Source: RUG100 sp034927505 (GTDB lineage Bacteria > Bacillota > Clostridia > Peptostreptococcales > Anaerovoracaceae). Taken from it: 59,331 nt of DNA. Under the pieces are notes generated by a model that saw only the letters and a list, made by a program, of their open reading frames with translations, did no database searches and was not told where the DNA came from. The stretch is taken from contig JAYFPY010000041.1 of NCBI GenBank assembly GCA_034927505.1, positions 1 through 59,331 of the forward strand, given 5' to 3'. Of the stretch, positions 25,163-34,248 are shown piece after piece; position 1 is the stretch's first letter, and every line of letters begins with the position of its first letter. The position numbers and the translations under genes are program-made.

Positions 25163-28122
25163 AAGTTTTCCTTCATGTTTTCAAGTTCGGCTTCGGTCAT
25201 CAGGACCTGTCTCGGTCTTGATCCGTCCTGCGGTCCGATGATGCCTCGGGATTCCATCATGTCGATCATCCTGGCCGCCCGGTTGTAGCCGATGCGGAAC
25301 CGGCGCTGGAGCATGGACACGCTGGCCTGACCTGCGGAAACCACTGTTTCGATGGCGTCCATCATCAACTCGTCGCCTTCGTCTTCGCCGCTGTAGCTGT
25401 TGCCTTTTTCAATGTGCTCTATGACTTCTTCGTTGTATTCGGCTTCTCCCGCCTGGTTCTTCACGTATTCGATCACTCTCTCGACTTCGCCGTCGTCTAT
25501 GAACGGTCCCTGTATCCTCTTCGGTTTGTTCAGGTCCTGAGGTTTGAACAGCATGTCGCCGTTGCCCACCAGTTTTTCGGCTCCCGGCATATCGATTATG
25601 GTCCGCGAGTCGATCTGTGATGACACCATGAAAGCGATCCTGGACGGCACATTGGCCTTGATCAGCCCGGTAATGACGTCTACCGACGGTCTCTGGGTGG
25701 CGATGACCAGGTGCATGCCGGCTGCTCTTGCCAGCTGAGCCAGTCTGCATATGGAGTCTTCTACCTGTGAACTGGCCACCATCATCAGGTCTGCCAGCTC
25801 GTCGATGATCACAACGATCTGCGGAAGTATCTCTTCCTTCTCGCCCCGGTCCCTCATTATTTTATTGAAAGCGCCGATGTCTCTGACTCCGGTCCTTGCG
25901 AATTTCTTGTACCTGTCTGTCATTTCCGATACGGCCCAGTTCAGCGCCGCTGCCGCCTTTGAAGAATCGGTCACCACCGGGATCAGCAGATGGGGTATGC
26001 CGTTGTAGTTGCCCAGCTCCACCATCTTCGGATCGATAAGGACCAGCTTTACCTCTTCTGGTCTTGCCTTGTATAGGATGCTGCCGATTATGGTGTTGAT
26101 GCACACTGATTTGCCCGAGCCTGTCGCTCCTGCGATGAGCAGATGCGGCATCTTGCCCAGGTCTGCGACTACCGGCTTGCCGCCGATGTCTCTGCCCACT
26201 GAGAAAGCCAGCTTTGATTTGTGGTTCCTGAATTCGGATGATCCCACAATTTCTCTGAATCCGACCATCTGTCTGGATTCGTTTTCTATTTCGATCCCCA
26301 CTGCGGCCTTGCCCGGTATGGGTGCTTCGATCCTGATGCTCTTTGCCCGCATGTTCAGCGCGATGTCGTCGGCCAGGCGTGTTATGCTCTGGACTTTGAC
26401 GCCTCTTGCCGGTTCTATTTCGTATCTTGTCACCGACGGTCCGGATATGACATTGACTACTTTGGCGTCAACGTTGAAACTGGAAAGGGTCTGCTCCAGC
26501 ATGGATGCTCTGTCTGTCAGATCTTCTTTCAGTCCGGTCTCTCTTGTCGGTGCCGGCACCGGATTGAGAAGATCCAGCGGCGGCAGTTTGTATCTGCCTC
26601 TCTTTTTCGGCGTCACATTGACTGCACCCTCACTGCTCTCAGTTGTGCTGGCCGCTGTGGCCGCACTAGCGCCGCCTATCATCGTGCCCGCTGCCGTAAA
26701 GCCGCCTTCTACCGGTGTCGATTCTGTTTTGAATCCCACAAAATCGTCTTCCGTTTTTGCCGGTCCTTCTTTTCCCAGCACCTTCGAATCCTCCACGAAA
26801 CCGTCAAAATCTGCGGATCTGCCGCCGCCTTCGGAGCTGTCACCATTGCCAAAACTGCCGAAGCTGCTGCCGACTCCTTTGGCTCCATCCGGTTTTTGAT
26901 CCTCGCCGCTGATATGTATGTCCGGCCCTGATTTTTTGGACTTGCTGATGTTGCTGCCAAATCTGTTTTCGCTTTTTACCAGTTCCAGTATCTTTCTTTT
27001 ATTTGCATCCAGCCCGGCAATGTGGGCAGGGGCTTTTGTCGTCTGCGCCGAGTGCGCTGCCTGTTCCGGCCCGCTCTGACCTGTTCCGTTCTGCCCTGTT
27101 CCGGTTTTGTATTCCTGGTCGTCGATATCTCGTTTGTCCATCATGAGTCTTTGAGCGAATGACTGTTTTCCTGCGTGAGGCTGCTTTCTTGAGAAAGGCT
27201 GCTTTTCTGAGAAATGCTGTTCCCCTGCGAATGAATGCAGGTCCGACTCGGCTTTCGCTGCCATGGCATTTTCAGCAGCCTTCATATCGGCTTTTTCCCG
27301 CTCTTCGATCTTTGCTTCTCTCTTGGCCCTTCTCTCCAGTCGCCTGGTCCGGCCGTCTTCGAGGATCCTCGACAGCGGTGTATTGATCAGCAGCAAGATG
27401 CATATTACTACGACCACCCCTGTGATGAGATAAAGTCCTGCGGTGCCAACCAGCTGATACAGGCCACTGCCGACATACATGCCGAACACTCCGCCGCCTT
27501 TAAGGCTGATGCCTTCTTTATATACTTCGGAGATCCCCAGTATTCCGTACTTCATGTTCGCTGCGAATCTTCCGGCGTTGATGATGTCCACCACAAGGAA
27601 CAGGATCGTGATGATGACCACCGTCCTGCCTCTGAACGGCGCTGATACTTTGGCGAACATGAGTATTCCGTAAATTATAAGGATGTATGGAAGAATGTAT
27701 GCGCCCAGGCCGAAAAGGCCTTTGAAGAAATGCCCGATGGCTTCGCCCAGCATTCCGGCAAAGCCGGTCTGTATGGATATAACAAGAAAAGCACCAATAG
27801 CTAAAAGGACTATTGCTGCAATGGACTGCCTTACTGCAGAATCAACAACCGGTTCCTTCGGCAGCTGTTCTTCGAACTGTTTTTCATAATGCTTTTCAGA
27901 TTTCCTGCCGGGTTTTTTCGATCCTTTCTTTTTCTGATCGTCCTTCTTCGTACTGTTTCGAGTGTCAGTCCGTTTAGTGTTCGACCCGGATCTGTTGGAA
28001 TTCGAACCCGATTTTTTTGCGCCCGAACCTGTCTGTGGCTTTACGGCCATAGTTTCGTCTCCGGTCTTCCTCTTGTTCTTGGATCCCTTCGGTCTTCCGG
28101 GACCCCGTTTTTTTTCCGCCAT
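25159..28122 (-). CDS. ftsK: DNA translocase FtsK/SpoIIIE
   Basis: 987 aa. An N-terminal basic segment contains an AT-hook-like PGRPKGSKNKRK (8-19), then a Ser/Asn/Lys-rich linker. Transmembrane helices follow at about 100-250, a long low-complexity linker (280-490), and the RecA-like motor with Walker A GATGSGKSVCIN and Walker B-type VVIIDELADLMM. The C-terminal winged-helix gamma domain (about 920-987, MLQRRFRIGYNRAARMIDMM) recognises KOPS/SRS sequences. It pumps chromosome DNA during division or sporulation. First gene of the operon with rimO. Confidence 0.95.
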   Translation of the reverse strand: MAEKKRGPGRPKGSKNKRKTGDETMAVKPQTGSGAKKSGSNSNRSGSNTKRTDTRNSTKKDDQKKKGSKKPGRKSEKHYEKQFEEQLPKEPVVDSAVRQSIAAIVLLAIGAFLVISIQTGFAGMLGEAIGHFFKGLFGLGAYILPYILIIYGILMFAKVSAPFRGRTVVIITILFLVVDIINAGRFAANMKYGILGISEVYKEGISLKGGGVFGMYVGSGLYQLVGTAGLYLITGVVVVICILLLINTPLSRILEDGRTRRLERRAKREAKIEEREKADMKAAENAMAAKAESDLHSFAGEQHFSEKQPFSRKQPHAGKQSFAQRLMMDKRDIDDQEYKTGTGQNGTGQSGPEQAAHSAQTTKAPAHIAGLDANKRKILELVKSENRFGSNISKSKKSGPDIHISGEDQKPDGAKGVGSSFGSFGNGDSSEGGGRSADFDGFVEDSKVLGKEGPAKTEDDFVGFKTESTPVEGGFTAAGTMIGGASAATAASTTESSEGAVNVTPKKRGRYKLPPLDLLNPVPAPTRETGLKEDLTDRASMLEQTLSSFNVDAKVVNVISGPSVTRYEIEPARGVKVQSITRLADDIALNMRAKSIRIEAPIPGKAAVGIEIENESRQMVGFREIVGSSEFRNHKSKLAFSVGRDIGGKPVVADLGKMPHLLIAGATGSGKSVCINTIIGSILYKARPEEVKLVLIDPKMVELGNYNGIPHLLIPVVTDSSKAAAALNWAVSEMTDRYKKFARTGVRDIGAFNKIMRDRGEKEEILPQIVVIIDELADLMMVASSQVEDSICRLAQLARAAGMHLVIATQRPSVDVITGLIKANVPSRIAFMVSSQIDSRTIIDMPGAEKLVGNGDMLFKPQDLNKPKRIQGPFIDDGEVERVIEYVKNQAGEAEYNEEVIEHIEKGNSYSGEDEGDELMMDAIETVVSAGQASVSMLQRRFRIGYNRAARMIDMMESRGIIGPQDGSRPRQVLMTEAELENMKENL

Positions 28123-28146
28123 TTAAACTATCCCTTTCGTTTACTG

Positions 28147-28992
28147 TTATGCGAAAAAAATTCCATATATGAGGGTAAAAGCTCCAAGGGCCCATACGTA
28201 ATAGCTGAATCCTGAAAGCTTTTTATTAGATACCAGTTTTATCATTGCCTTTATGGCTACGAATCCTGATATCGCTGCAACGACAACGCCAACAATTATT
28301 GGACCTATTGGCATCCCCGATGTTCCTGCTTTGAGTGCATCCGGCATTTCTGTCACCACCGACCCCAGTATGGACGGGATGGAAATGAGAAAAGCGAATT
28401 TTACTGCAAATGCTCTGTCCAGGCCTGTGATCAGTCCTCCGAACAGGGTGGATCCGGATCTTGATATTCCCGGTGTGATTGCTATTCCCTGCATGATACC
28501 GATGAACACAGCATTTCTGAATTTCATTCTGTCTACATTTTTCTTGCCTCTGCCCATCTTCTCTGCGATCATCAGGATGAAGCCTGTTATGAGCAGTCCG
28601 ATGCCTATTGCGATAAGCGATGAGTAGAAGGATTCAAAAGTCTTGTTGAAAGCCAGCCCTATTATCCCTGTAGGTATAGTTGCTACTATTATCATGAATC
28701 CCAGTCGTCTTGTAGGGTTTATATTTATTCTCGGACCTTTTCCTGTACATATGTCCGCTATGCACCTTACCAGTTCTATCACCAGCTGCACTATGTCGTG
28801 CCAGTACACGACGAACACCGATATCAGTGTGCCGAGATGGAGCAGTACTGCAAACAGCAGGACGCTGTCGCCGTTGATGCCGAAAAAATACTGAAGCAAA
28901 GCCAAATGACCGCTGCTGCTGATCGGCAAGAATTCTGCCAGTCCCTGTATAAGTCCCAGAATTATCGCCTGCAAATAAGTTAATGTCGCCAT
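28147..28992 (-). CDS. uppP: Undecaprenyl-diphosphate phosphatase
   Basis: 281 aa polytopic membrane protein with both family motifs: GLIQGLAEFLPISSSGHLAL at the N-terminus and ITPGISRSGSTLFGGLITG in the middle. It recycles the undecaprenyl carrier used for peptidoglycan and wall polymers, which fits the LCP and dehydratase genes nearby. ATG behind GAGG. It ends 24 bp before the ftsK start and may be cotranscribed with it. Confidence 0.95.
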   Translation of the reverse strand: MATLTYLQAIILGLIQGLAEFLPISSSGHLALLQYFFGINGDSVLLFAVLLHLGTLISVFVVYWHDIVQLVIELVRCIADICTGKGPRININPTRRLGFMIIVATIPTGIIGLAFNKTFESFYSSLIAIGIGLLITGFILMIAEKMGRGKKNVDRMKFRNAVFIGIMQGIAITPGISRSGSTLFGGLITGLDRAFAVKFAFLISIPSILGSVVTEMPDALKAGTSGMPIGPIIVGVVVAAISGFVAIKAMIKLVSNKKLSGFSYYVWALGAFTLIYGIFFA

Positions 28993-29396
28993 TTACAATA
29001 TTACCTCCTCGTTAGCATTTATGTCCGTAAAATGGTCATTATTGAAATACGCTTCATTATACCATATATTGTAGGCAAATGCACTTATCTGACTATTTTG
29101 TAATGGTAAAATAAGGACATGGTCTTTACCGGAACATTGGCTCTGCATTGTGCCAATATGCTGTCAAATCTGTGCATGGTCATGCATGTTTATTCATGAA
29201 GTAAGGTTATATGCATTATTCTGCATATAACCTTACTTATGCTGTGTCTTTTGCCCCTTCTTATCGGCAAAAATCCACAAACTGTTCTGCCAAATGGCGG
29301 CTGGTACGGCGGCGGTTTTCAAAACAACTTTTTTATGTCACATCATGTCATATCATTCAAGAAGCAGAAAAAAACGGCTATGCATAAAAATGCATA
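28993..29396. other. Intergenic region between uppP and asd
   Basis: No coding frame is convincing. A TATAAT on the minus strand near 29055 may belong to a uppP promoter but lacks a good -35. The main structure is the 36-bp palindrome at 29201-29236. Confidence 0.5.
29201..29236. other. Perfect 36-bp palindrome upstream of asd
   Basis: GTAAGGTTATATGCA (29201-29215) and TGCATATAACCTTAC (29222-29236) are exact inverted arms with a six-base loop TTATTC. It sits 160 bp upstream of the asd promoter in the divergent uppP/asd region. No T-run follows, so an operator or RNA stem is more likely than a terminator. Confidence 0.8.
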
Positions 29397-29425
29397 TTGA
29401 AATCATAATTATAAAGTGGTATAAT
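29397..29425 (+). promoter_or_regulatory. Promoter of asd
   Basis: TTGAAA (29397-29402), 17-nt spacer, TATAAT (29420-29425), followed by a short leader and AGGAGG at about 29452-29457. Confidence 0.8.
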
Positions 29426-29466
29426 TATTCTTAATTTATTTTGTTTTAAAAAGGAGGAAAATTACT

Positions 29467-30462
29467 ATGAACAAGAAACCGAATCTAGCAATTGTAGGCG
29501 CTACAGGTGTAGTAGGAACAACCTTCCTGAAAGTTCTCGAAGAAAATGATTTTCCTTTTGACAACTTATATATCATGGCGTCTGCAAAATCAGCGGGCAC
29601 CACAGTAACCTTCAGAGGCAAGGATTACGTTGTAGAAGAATTGACCGAGCACTCATTTGATAAACCTATCGACATTGCTCTTTTCTCTGCCGGTGGTTCC
29701 GTTTCAGAAAAATTTGCTCCCATAGCTGCGGCTCACGGAGTGACAGTTGTTGACAATTCATCCCAGTGGAGGATGGACCCTGAGGTACCTTTGGTAGTTC
29801 CTGAAGTAAATCCGGGAGATATCAAAAAGACGAAGAAAGGTATCATCGCAAATCCAAACTGTTCTACTATACAGGCTATGCTGCCGCTGAAGGCGCTCCA
29901 TGACAAGTATAAGATCAAAAGGGTCGTTTTCTCAACTTATCAGGCTGTTTCAGGCAGCGGCGTCAAAGGCATCACTGATCTGAAAAATGGCATGGCCGGA
30001 AATGACACGACTATCGCTTATCCTCATCCGATCGCAGGCAACTGTCTGCCTCATATCGATGTGTTCCTGGACAACGGTTACACAAAGGAAGAGATGAAAA
30101 TGATAAACGAAACTCACAAGATCCTGGGTGATGACAACATAAAGGTAACGGCAACGACTGTAAGAGTTCCGGTATTCGATTCCCATTCCGAATCCATCAA
30201 CGTGGAATTCGAAAAGGATTTCGACCTTGATGAACTGAGACAGACGCTGGCTGATTTCCCGGGCATCGTCGTACAGGACGATCCGAAAAACGATGTCTAC
30301 CCTCTCGCACGTGATGCGGCAGGCACCAACGAAGTCTATGTGGGAAGGATCAGAAGAGATTTCTCAGTAGACAGCGGCATCAACATGTGGGTCGTATCGG
30401 ACAACATCAGAAAAGGCGCTGCAACGAACACCGTTCAGATCGCTGAAGAACTGATCAAATAA
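29467..30462 (+). CDS. asd: Aspartate-semialdehyde dehydrogenase
   Basis: 331 aa. The NADP-binding GATGVVG (11-17), the catalytic Cys in NPNCST (C132), and the substrate region QAVSGSGVKG identify Asd. It converts aspartyl phosphate to aspartate semialdehyde for lysine/diaminopimelate, threonine and methionine synthesis. Single gene with a near-consensus promoter, strong AGGAGG site and its own terminator at 30543-30575. Not clustered with dapA or other lysine genes in this window. Confidence 0.96.
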   Translation: MNKKPNLAIVGATGVVGTTFLKVLEENDFPFDNLYIMASAKSAGTTVTFRGKDYVVEELTEHSFDKPIDIALFSAGGSVSEKFAPIAAAHGVTVVDNSSQWRMDPEVPLVVPEVNPGDIKKTKKGIIANPNCSTIQAMLPLKALHDKYKIKRVVFSTYQAVSGSGVKGITDLKNGMAGNDTTIAYPHPIAGNCLPHIDVFLDNGYTKEEMKMINETHKILGDDNIKVTATTVRVPVFDSHSESINVEFEKDFDLDELRQTLADFPGIVVQDDPKNDVYPLARDAAGTNEVYVGRIRRDFSVDSGINMWVVSDNIRKGAATNTVQIAEELIK

Positions 30463-30542
30463 CCCTTCGATGTATTTTGGGCTCTATGTCAAATGTTGGG
30501 GTGGGACCCATATAACAGAATAAAATTACATAGTATTTTTGT

Positions 30543-30575
30543 CGAGAGAGTATTTCAAATGCTCTCTCGTTTTTA
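30543..30575 (+). terminator. Rho-independent terminator of asd
   Basis: CGAGAGAGTATT and AATGCTCTCTCG form a 12-bp stem (one G-T pair) with a three-base loop, followed by TTTTTA. Confidence 0.85.
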
Positions 30576-30718
30576 TATATCATCACACCATCATGTGCAT
30601 GATACTGCCGCAGGAACGGCATGATCGGCAAACTTGAAAAAGCCAAGGGGCAAATTTCTCAACAGTGTTAAAAAGAGTGTTGAAAAAGCCGCAAGGCAAA
30701 TCGATCCCTCATCAATCT

Positions 30719-30867
30719 TTGAAAAATGGTTCTCGGTCGTTCAAAAAACAGCTCACACGACACCGATTTCGTGGGCTGGAGCGATTTTCACAAGAGGCAA
30801 ACAGAGTTTGTCTTGCCTTACCTCTCAGAAACGTTGAAAAATGGTTCTCGGTCGTTCAAAAAACAGC
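30719..30867. repeat. Exact 34-bp direct repeat, 115 bp apart
   Basis: 30719-30752 and 30834-30867 are identical, starting TTGAAAAATGGTTCTCGG and ending AAAAAACAGC. Each also contains TTGAA...TTCAA inverted ends. Confidence 0.85.
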
Positions 30868-31061
30868 CGACCAAGCACGATGCGCCTCCTCTCCACCTCC
30901 GAAATGAGTATATATCATCTCGGATCATTGATAAATGATGTGGACCGTTTTTCAACTGGAAATCTTCATTTGATGGACCATTTTTAGATTATCACATACA
31001 GCCATTCTGCAAACCGATGCGCCCCCCGCGATTTCCTTGCATGATCTTTTTTGATGAATCC

Positions 31062-31103
31062 AAAAAAGGCTGTCCCTACCGTGATCTCGGCAGGCACAGC
31101 CTT
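31062..31103 (-). terminator. Rho-independent terminator of the 31180-32838 gene
   Basis: Minus strand AAGGCTGTGCCT pairs with AGGGACAGCCTT, followed by TTTT, about 80 bp after the stop codon. Confidence 0.75.
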
Positions 31104-31179
31104 GTTCAGTGTGTCCAAATTATTTTGCGTGTTCACTTTGTATTGTTGGTTTGTATTGTCTAATTGTATTGTTTTAGTT

Positions 31180-32838
31180 TTATTCAAACAGCCATTCGTT
31201 TGTAGTGAGATAGTTGATCCCGCGCTCATATGCGAATTCGTATGCAGTCGCATAATCGTCTGCTGTCCAGATGCCGGTCTCCAGGCTTTCGCCCACAGCT
31301 CTTGAAAGAACATCCTGAGAAGCTATCTTGTAACTGAGGAGTACTCCCTTGAATGTATTGTCTACTGCCGTTTCTATTGCAGCATCACCATCATCGGATG
31401 CCAGCAGATAGCACTGGACATCGACTTTCTTTTCCCTGTTCGGATTATTTGCCTCAGTTTTGATCCTTGTTAGAGATTCCGGATAAAAACTGATTATCTT
31501 TGCATTCTCAGCCAGTCCCGAATCGATCAGCTGATCTACAAACTTCGGTACCAAGCCCTTGGCGATCGGGTTGTTCTTGATCTCTATCACAGGCACCACG
31601 TCGGTATGATCCTTCATGAAATCAAGGTAATCCTTGAATGTGAGAAGATGCTGGGTGTCATATTTTTCTACATTGTTTCCGCCGGTTATTATGATGCCGT
31701 TCAGATTTTCCGGGGTCATATCCGAAATATCTTTATCTTTCCCGGTCATTCTATTAAGATTTTCATCGTGGGAGATATACAGGCCTCTGGTAGAATCATC
31801 ACCTTCGGTCGCCTGGCCGCTCTGCCGCACATCGCATTCGATACCGTAGAATCCCTTGTCCGCCGCCAGCTGATAAGCTGCAATGGTATTTTCCGGTGCC
31901 GCTGAACTGAGTCCCCGATGAGCTATGAATCCGGTGACGCTTTTGTCCAGCTTTTTGAAGGTCACCTTGTATTCATCTTTTTTGTATGTCCCGTCCTTGG
32001 CCGTTGCGGTTATAGTGACTGTTCCCGGTTTGATCCCGGTCACAGATCCTGTGGTCCCGTCAAGACTGCTGACAGTGGCTATACTCGGATCCGAAGATTT
32101 CCAGATCACGCTGGTGTATGTGGCAGATGACGGAGAAGCCGTCGATTTCAAGGTGATCGAACTGCCCGCTATGCCGGTATCGGTCGTGCCTGTTATATTC
32201 ACGCCGGACACCCTGGTCCCCGACATAATAGTATATACAGCATACTTGCCGCTGCCGTCAGTCGCAGATGCATATATCTTCGCTTTGCCTCTCTTCTTCG
32301 CAGTCAGCACGCCCTTTGATGAAACGCTGACCACGGATGAATTGCTGGATTTCCATTTTAGTGTTTTGTTTGCAGCCGACGACGGCGATACGGATGCCTT
32401 CAGCGTCGCTTTGGTCCCGATGTTCATCACATAATTGTGTTTCAATGTTGTGAATCTAACGCTGCCGGCCTTTGTGCCGACCGTTACTTTGCAGGTGTCT
32501 TTCCTGCCCGATCCGTCTCTTGCACGTACTGTTATAGTTGCGGTACCTTTCCTCAAGCCTTTGATTTTTCCGCTCTTTGAATTTACAGATACGATTTTTT
32601 TGTTGCTGGTGTAGTACTTGAATTTTTTCTTCTTTGGGCTGGTGGTGGTGTTGATATTGTACTTCCCTCCCACTTTTACGTTTTTATAACTGCCCACGTT
32701 GTTCATGGTGACTTTTTTAGTAGACGCGCCAAAAGCTGCCGACGGCATCATTGTCGCCATCAGACACAAAATCACCATAAGGCACATTACTTGTTTCGTT
32801 GTTCGTTTTGTTGTTTTTCTTTTATACTCATTCATCAT
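31180..32838 (-). CDS. Secreted glycerophosphodiester phosphodiesterase with three Big_2 (Ig-like) domains
   Basis: 552 aa. A signal peptide (about 1-38) is followed by three Big_2 repeats (about 40-120, 125-205, 208-297; WKSSNSSVVSVSSKG, WKSSDPSIATVSS). The C-terminal GDPD TIM barrel (300-552) has FIAHRGLSSAAPENT, GIECDV, ISHDENLNRMTG and VIEIKNN, so the catalytic His pair and metal-binding Glu/Asp are present. It probably hydrolyses extracellular glycerophosphodiesters or glycerol-phosphate wall polymers. Paralogue of the adjacent 32901-34238 gene. Confidence 0.9.
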   Translation of the reverse strand: MMNEYKRKTTKRTTKQVMCLMVILCLMATMMPSAAFGASTKKVTMNNVGSYKNVKVGGKYNINTTTSPKKKKFKYYTSNKKIVSVNSKSGKIKGLRKGTATITVRARDGSGRKDTCKVTVGTKAGSVRFTTLKHNYVMNIGTKATLKASVSPSSAANKTLKWKSSNSSVVSVSSKGVLTAKKRGKAKIYASATDGSGKYAVYTIMSGTRVSGVNITGTTDTGIAGSSITLKSTASPSSATYTSVIWKSSDPSIATVSSLDGTTGSVTGIKPGTVTITATAKDGTYKKDEYKVTFKKLDKSVTGFIAHRGLSSAAPENTIAAYQLAADKGFYGIECDVRQSGQATEGDDSTRGLYISHDENLNRMTGKDKDISDMTPENLNGIIITGGNNVEKYDTQHLLTFKDYLDFMKDHTDVVPVIEIKNNPIAKGLVPKFVDQLIDSGLAENAKIISFYPESLTRIKTEANNPNREKKVDVQCYLLASDDGDAAIETAVDNTFKGVLLSYKIASQDVLSRAVGESLETGIWTADDYATAYEFAYERGINYLTTNEWLFE

Positions 32839-32900
32839 GGGTCTATTATACTACTTTAGAATAGATTTTAGAGGTTTTTGAATGGAATATCACAGAATCT

Positions 32901-34238
32901 TCAATCAAATATCACATTATTCGTCGTTATGTCGTCGATATTGTAATCTCTGACCAGTTTATAAGCTGTTGTAGGGCTGTCTACAGTCCAGGCGCCTACA
33001 GTCAGACCTTTGTCTCTTGCGTATTCTGTGAACCAGTCGTTTATCAGTCCGTGATAAGCCCGGACTCCTGTAAAGTTCTTGTTCGCCGCAATATCGATCA
33101 GTTCCTTTTCCTGACCTCTTGCAGATGAACCCATAAGAAGATAAGTATCCGGCGACTGCCCGTATGAACCGGCCGCTTCATCTTGGATGCAATCCAGATA
33201 TTTTGATGAGAAGCTGATGAACACTACGTCGTTGAGCATGCCGTAGTCGTTTACGATCCCGCAGATCTTCTTTGCGTACTCTTTGCTGTCTTCTTTTACC
33301 GCATCATCGGCCTTCAGCTCGATGACTGCAGTTTTGTCGCTGCCCTGCATCACGTCAAGATAATCCTCCAGATACGGGATCTCCAGGGATCCGTATTTGG
33401 AAATTCCGTTCCCGTTTTCGATCTTCACGCCTCGCTCCTGCAGTTCTTCATCGGTCATATCGGTTATATCCGCATTATAGTTGCACATTCTTTCCAGGGA
33501 CTGATCGTGAGATACCACCATCCTGAAATCTCCGTTTTCATCTTTCTTTGTAGGCCAGATGTCGCATTCCACTTCTGAAAAATTGTAGTTCAAAGCTCTT
33601 TCGAATGCAGGAATGGAGTTTTCCGGCTCCCCGGAAGAATATCCTCTGTGGGCTATGAACTGAGTGTCCGTATATTTTGCCGCCAGGACTTTGACCTTGT
33701 ACCTGGCATATTTTCTGCTGCCGTCCTTTGCCTTTGCAGTTATGGTCGCCGATCCGCTCTTTATGCCTTTGACCGTTCCCTTTGAAGATACGATCGCTAC
33801 CTTCTTGTTGGAAGATGTCCACGTTACAGATTTATATGATGCATTGGAAGGCGAAGCCTTGGCTTTCAGCCTTACCTTCTGTCCCTTGTATATGTTTTTC
33901 GATCCTGTTATGCGGATCTTTTTTACTCTTGTTCCTACAATGACTTTGATCTTTTTGGTCTGGCCGGCTCCTTTTACGGTTATGGTGGCTTTCCCCTTTT
34001 TCCTGGCCTTTATCCAGCCGTGTTTTGAACAGTAGACCACTTTTTTGTTGCTGCTCTTCCATTTGACATATGTGTTGGCTGACAGCTGTTTATGCGTCCC
34101 TTTTTTCATAACATAAACAGAGGTCGCTCCCGAGACCTTCAATGTTGTCGCTGCCTGCGCCGTATGCGGTATCATCGTCAGTATCATTATGACCGCGATC
34201 ACAGCCGCTGTAATTGTTCTCTTTTTTGAACTGATCAA
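32901..34238 (-). CDS. Secreted glycerophosphodiester phosphodiesterase with Big_2 domains (paralogue)
   Basis: 445 aa. Signal peptide (about 1-29). Two Big_2-like domains (about 30-108 and 109-190), one fewer than in the neighbour. The GDPD domain (192-445) has FIAHRGYSSGEPENS, EVECDIWPTK, VSHDQSLERM and AVIELKAD. Same reaction as its neighbour expected. The two genes are tandem and 62 bp apart, clearly from duplication and divergence. A secreted PPC-type protein gene lies 10 bp upstream. Confidence 0.9.
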   Translation of the reverse strand: MISSKKRTITAAVIAVIMILTMIPHTAQAATTLKVSGATSVYVMKKGTHKQLSANTYVKWKSSNKKVVYCSKHGWIKARKKGKATITVKGAGQTKKIKVIVGTRVKKIRITGSKNIYKGQKVRLKAKASPSNASYKSVTWTSSNKKVAIVSSKGTVKGIKSGSATITAKAKDGSRKYARYKVKVLAAKYTDTQFIAHRGYSSGEPENSIPAFERALNYNFSEVECDIWPTKKDENGDFRMVVSHDQSLERMCNYNADITDMTDEELQERGVKIENGNGISKYGSLEIPYLEDYLDVMQGSDKTAVIELKADDAVKEDSKEYAKKICGIVNDYGMLNDVVFISFSSKYLDCIQDEAAGSYGQSPDTYLLMGSSARGQEKELIDIAANKNFTGVRAYHGLINDWFTEYARDKGLTVGAWTVDSPTTAYKLVRDYNIDDITTNNVIFD

Positions 34239-34248
34239 TTTTGTTCTC

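Larger units (their letters stand above)
30463..31179. other. 717-bp intergenic region after asd
   Basis: It holds the asd terminator, a 34-bp exact direct repeat, two similar TTGAAAAAGCC...GGCAAAT stretches (near 30633 and 30680) and the terminator of the downstream glycerophosphodiesterase gene. Plus-strand reading frames of 67-80 codons overlap here, but none has a good start or a recognisable product. It could be a decayed element. Confidence 0.5.

Noticed and set aside
30634..30938. Overlapping short plus-strand frames after asd
   Set aside because: They arise from the duplicated 34-bp block and related repeats; no start site or domain supports any of them.
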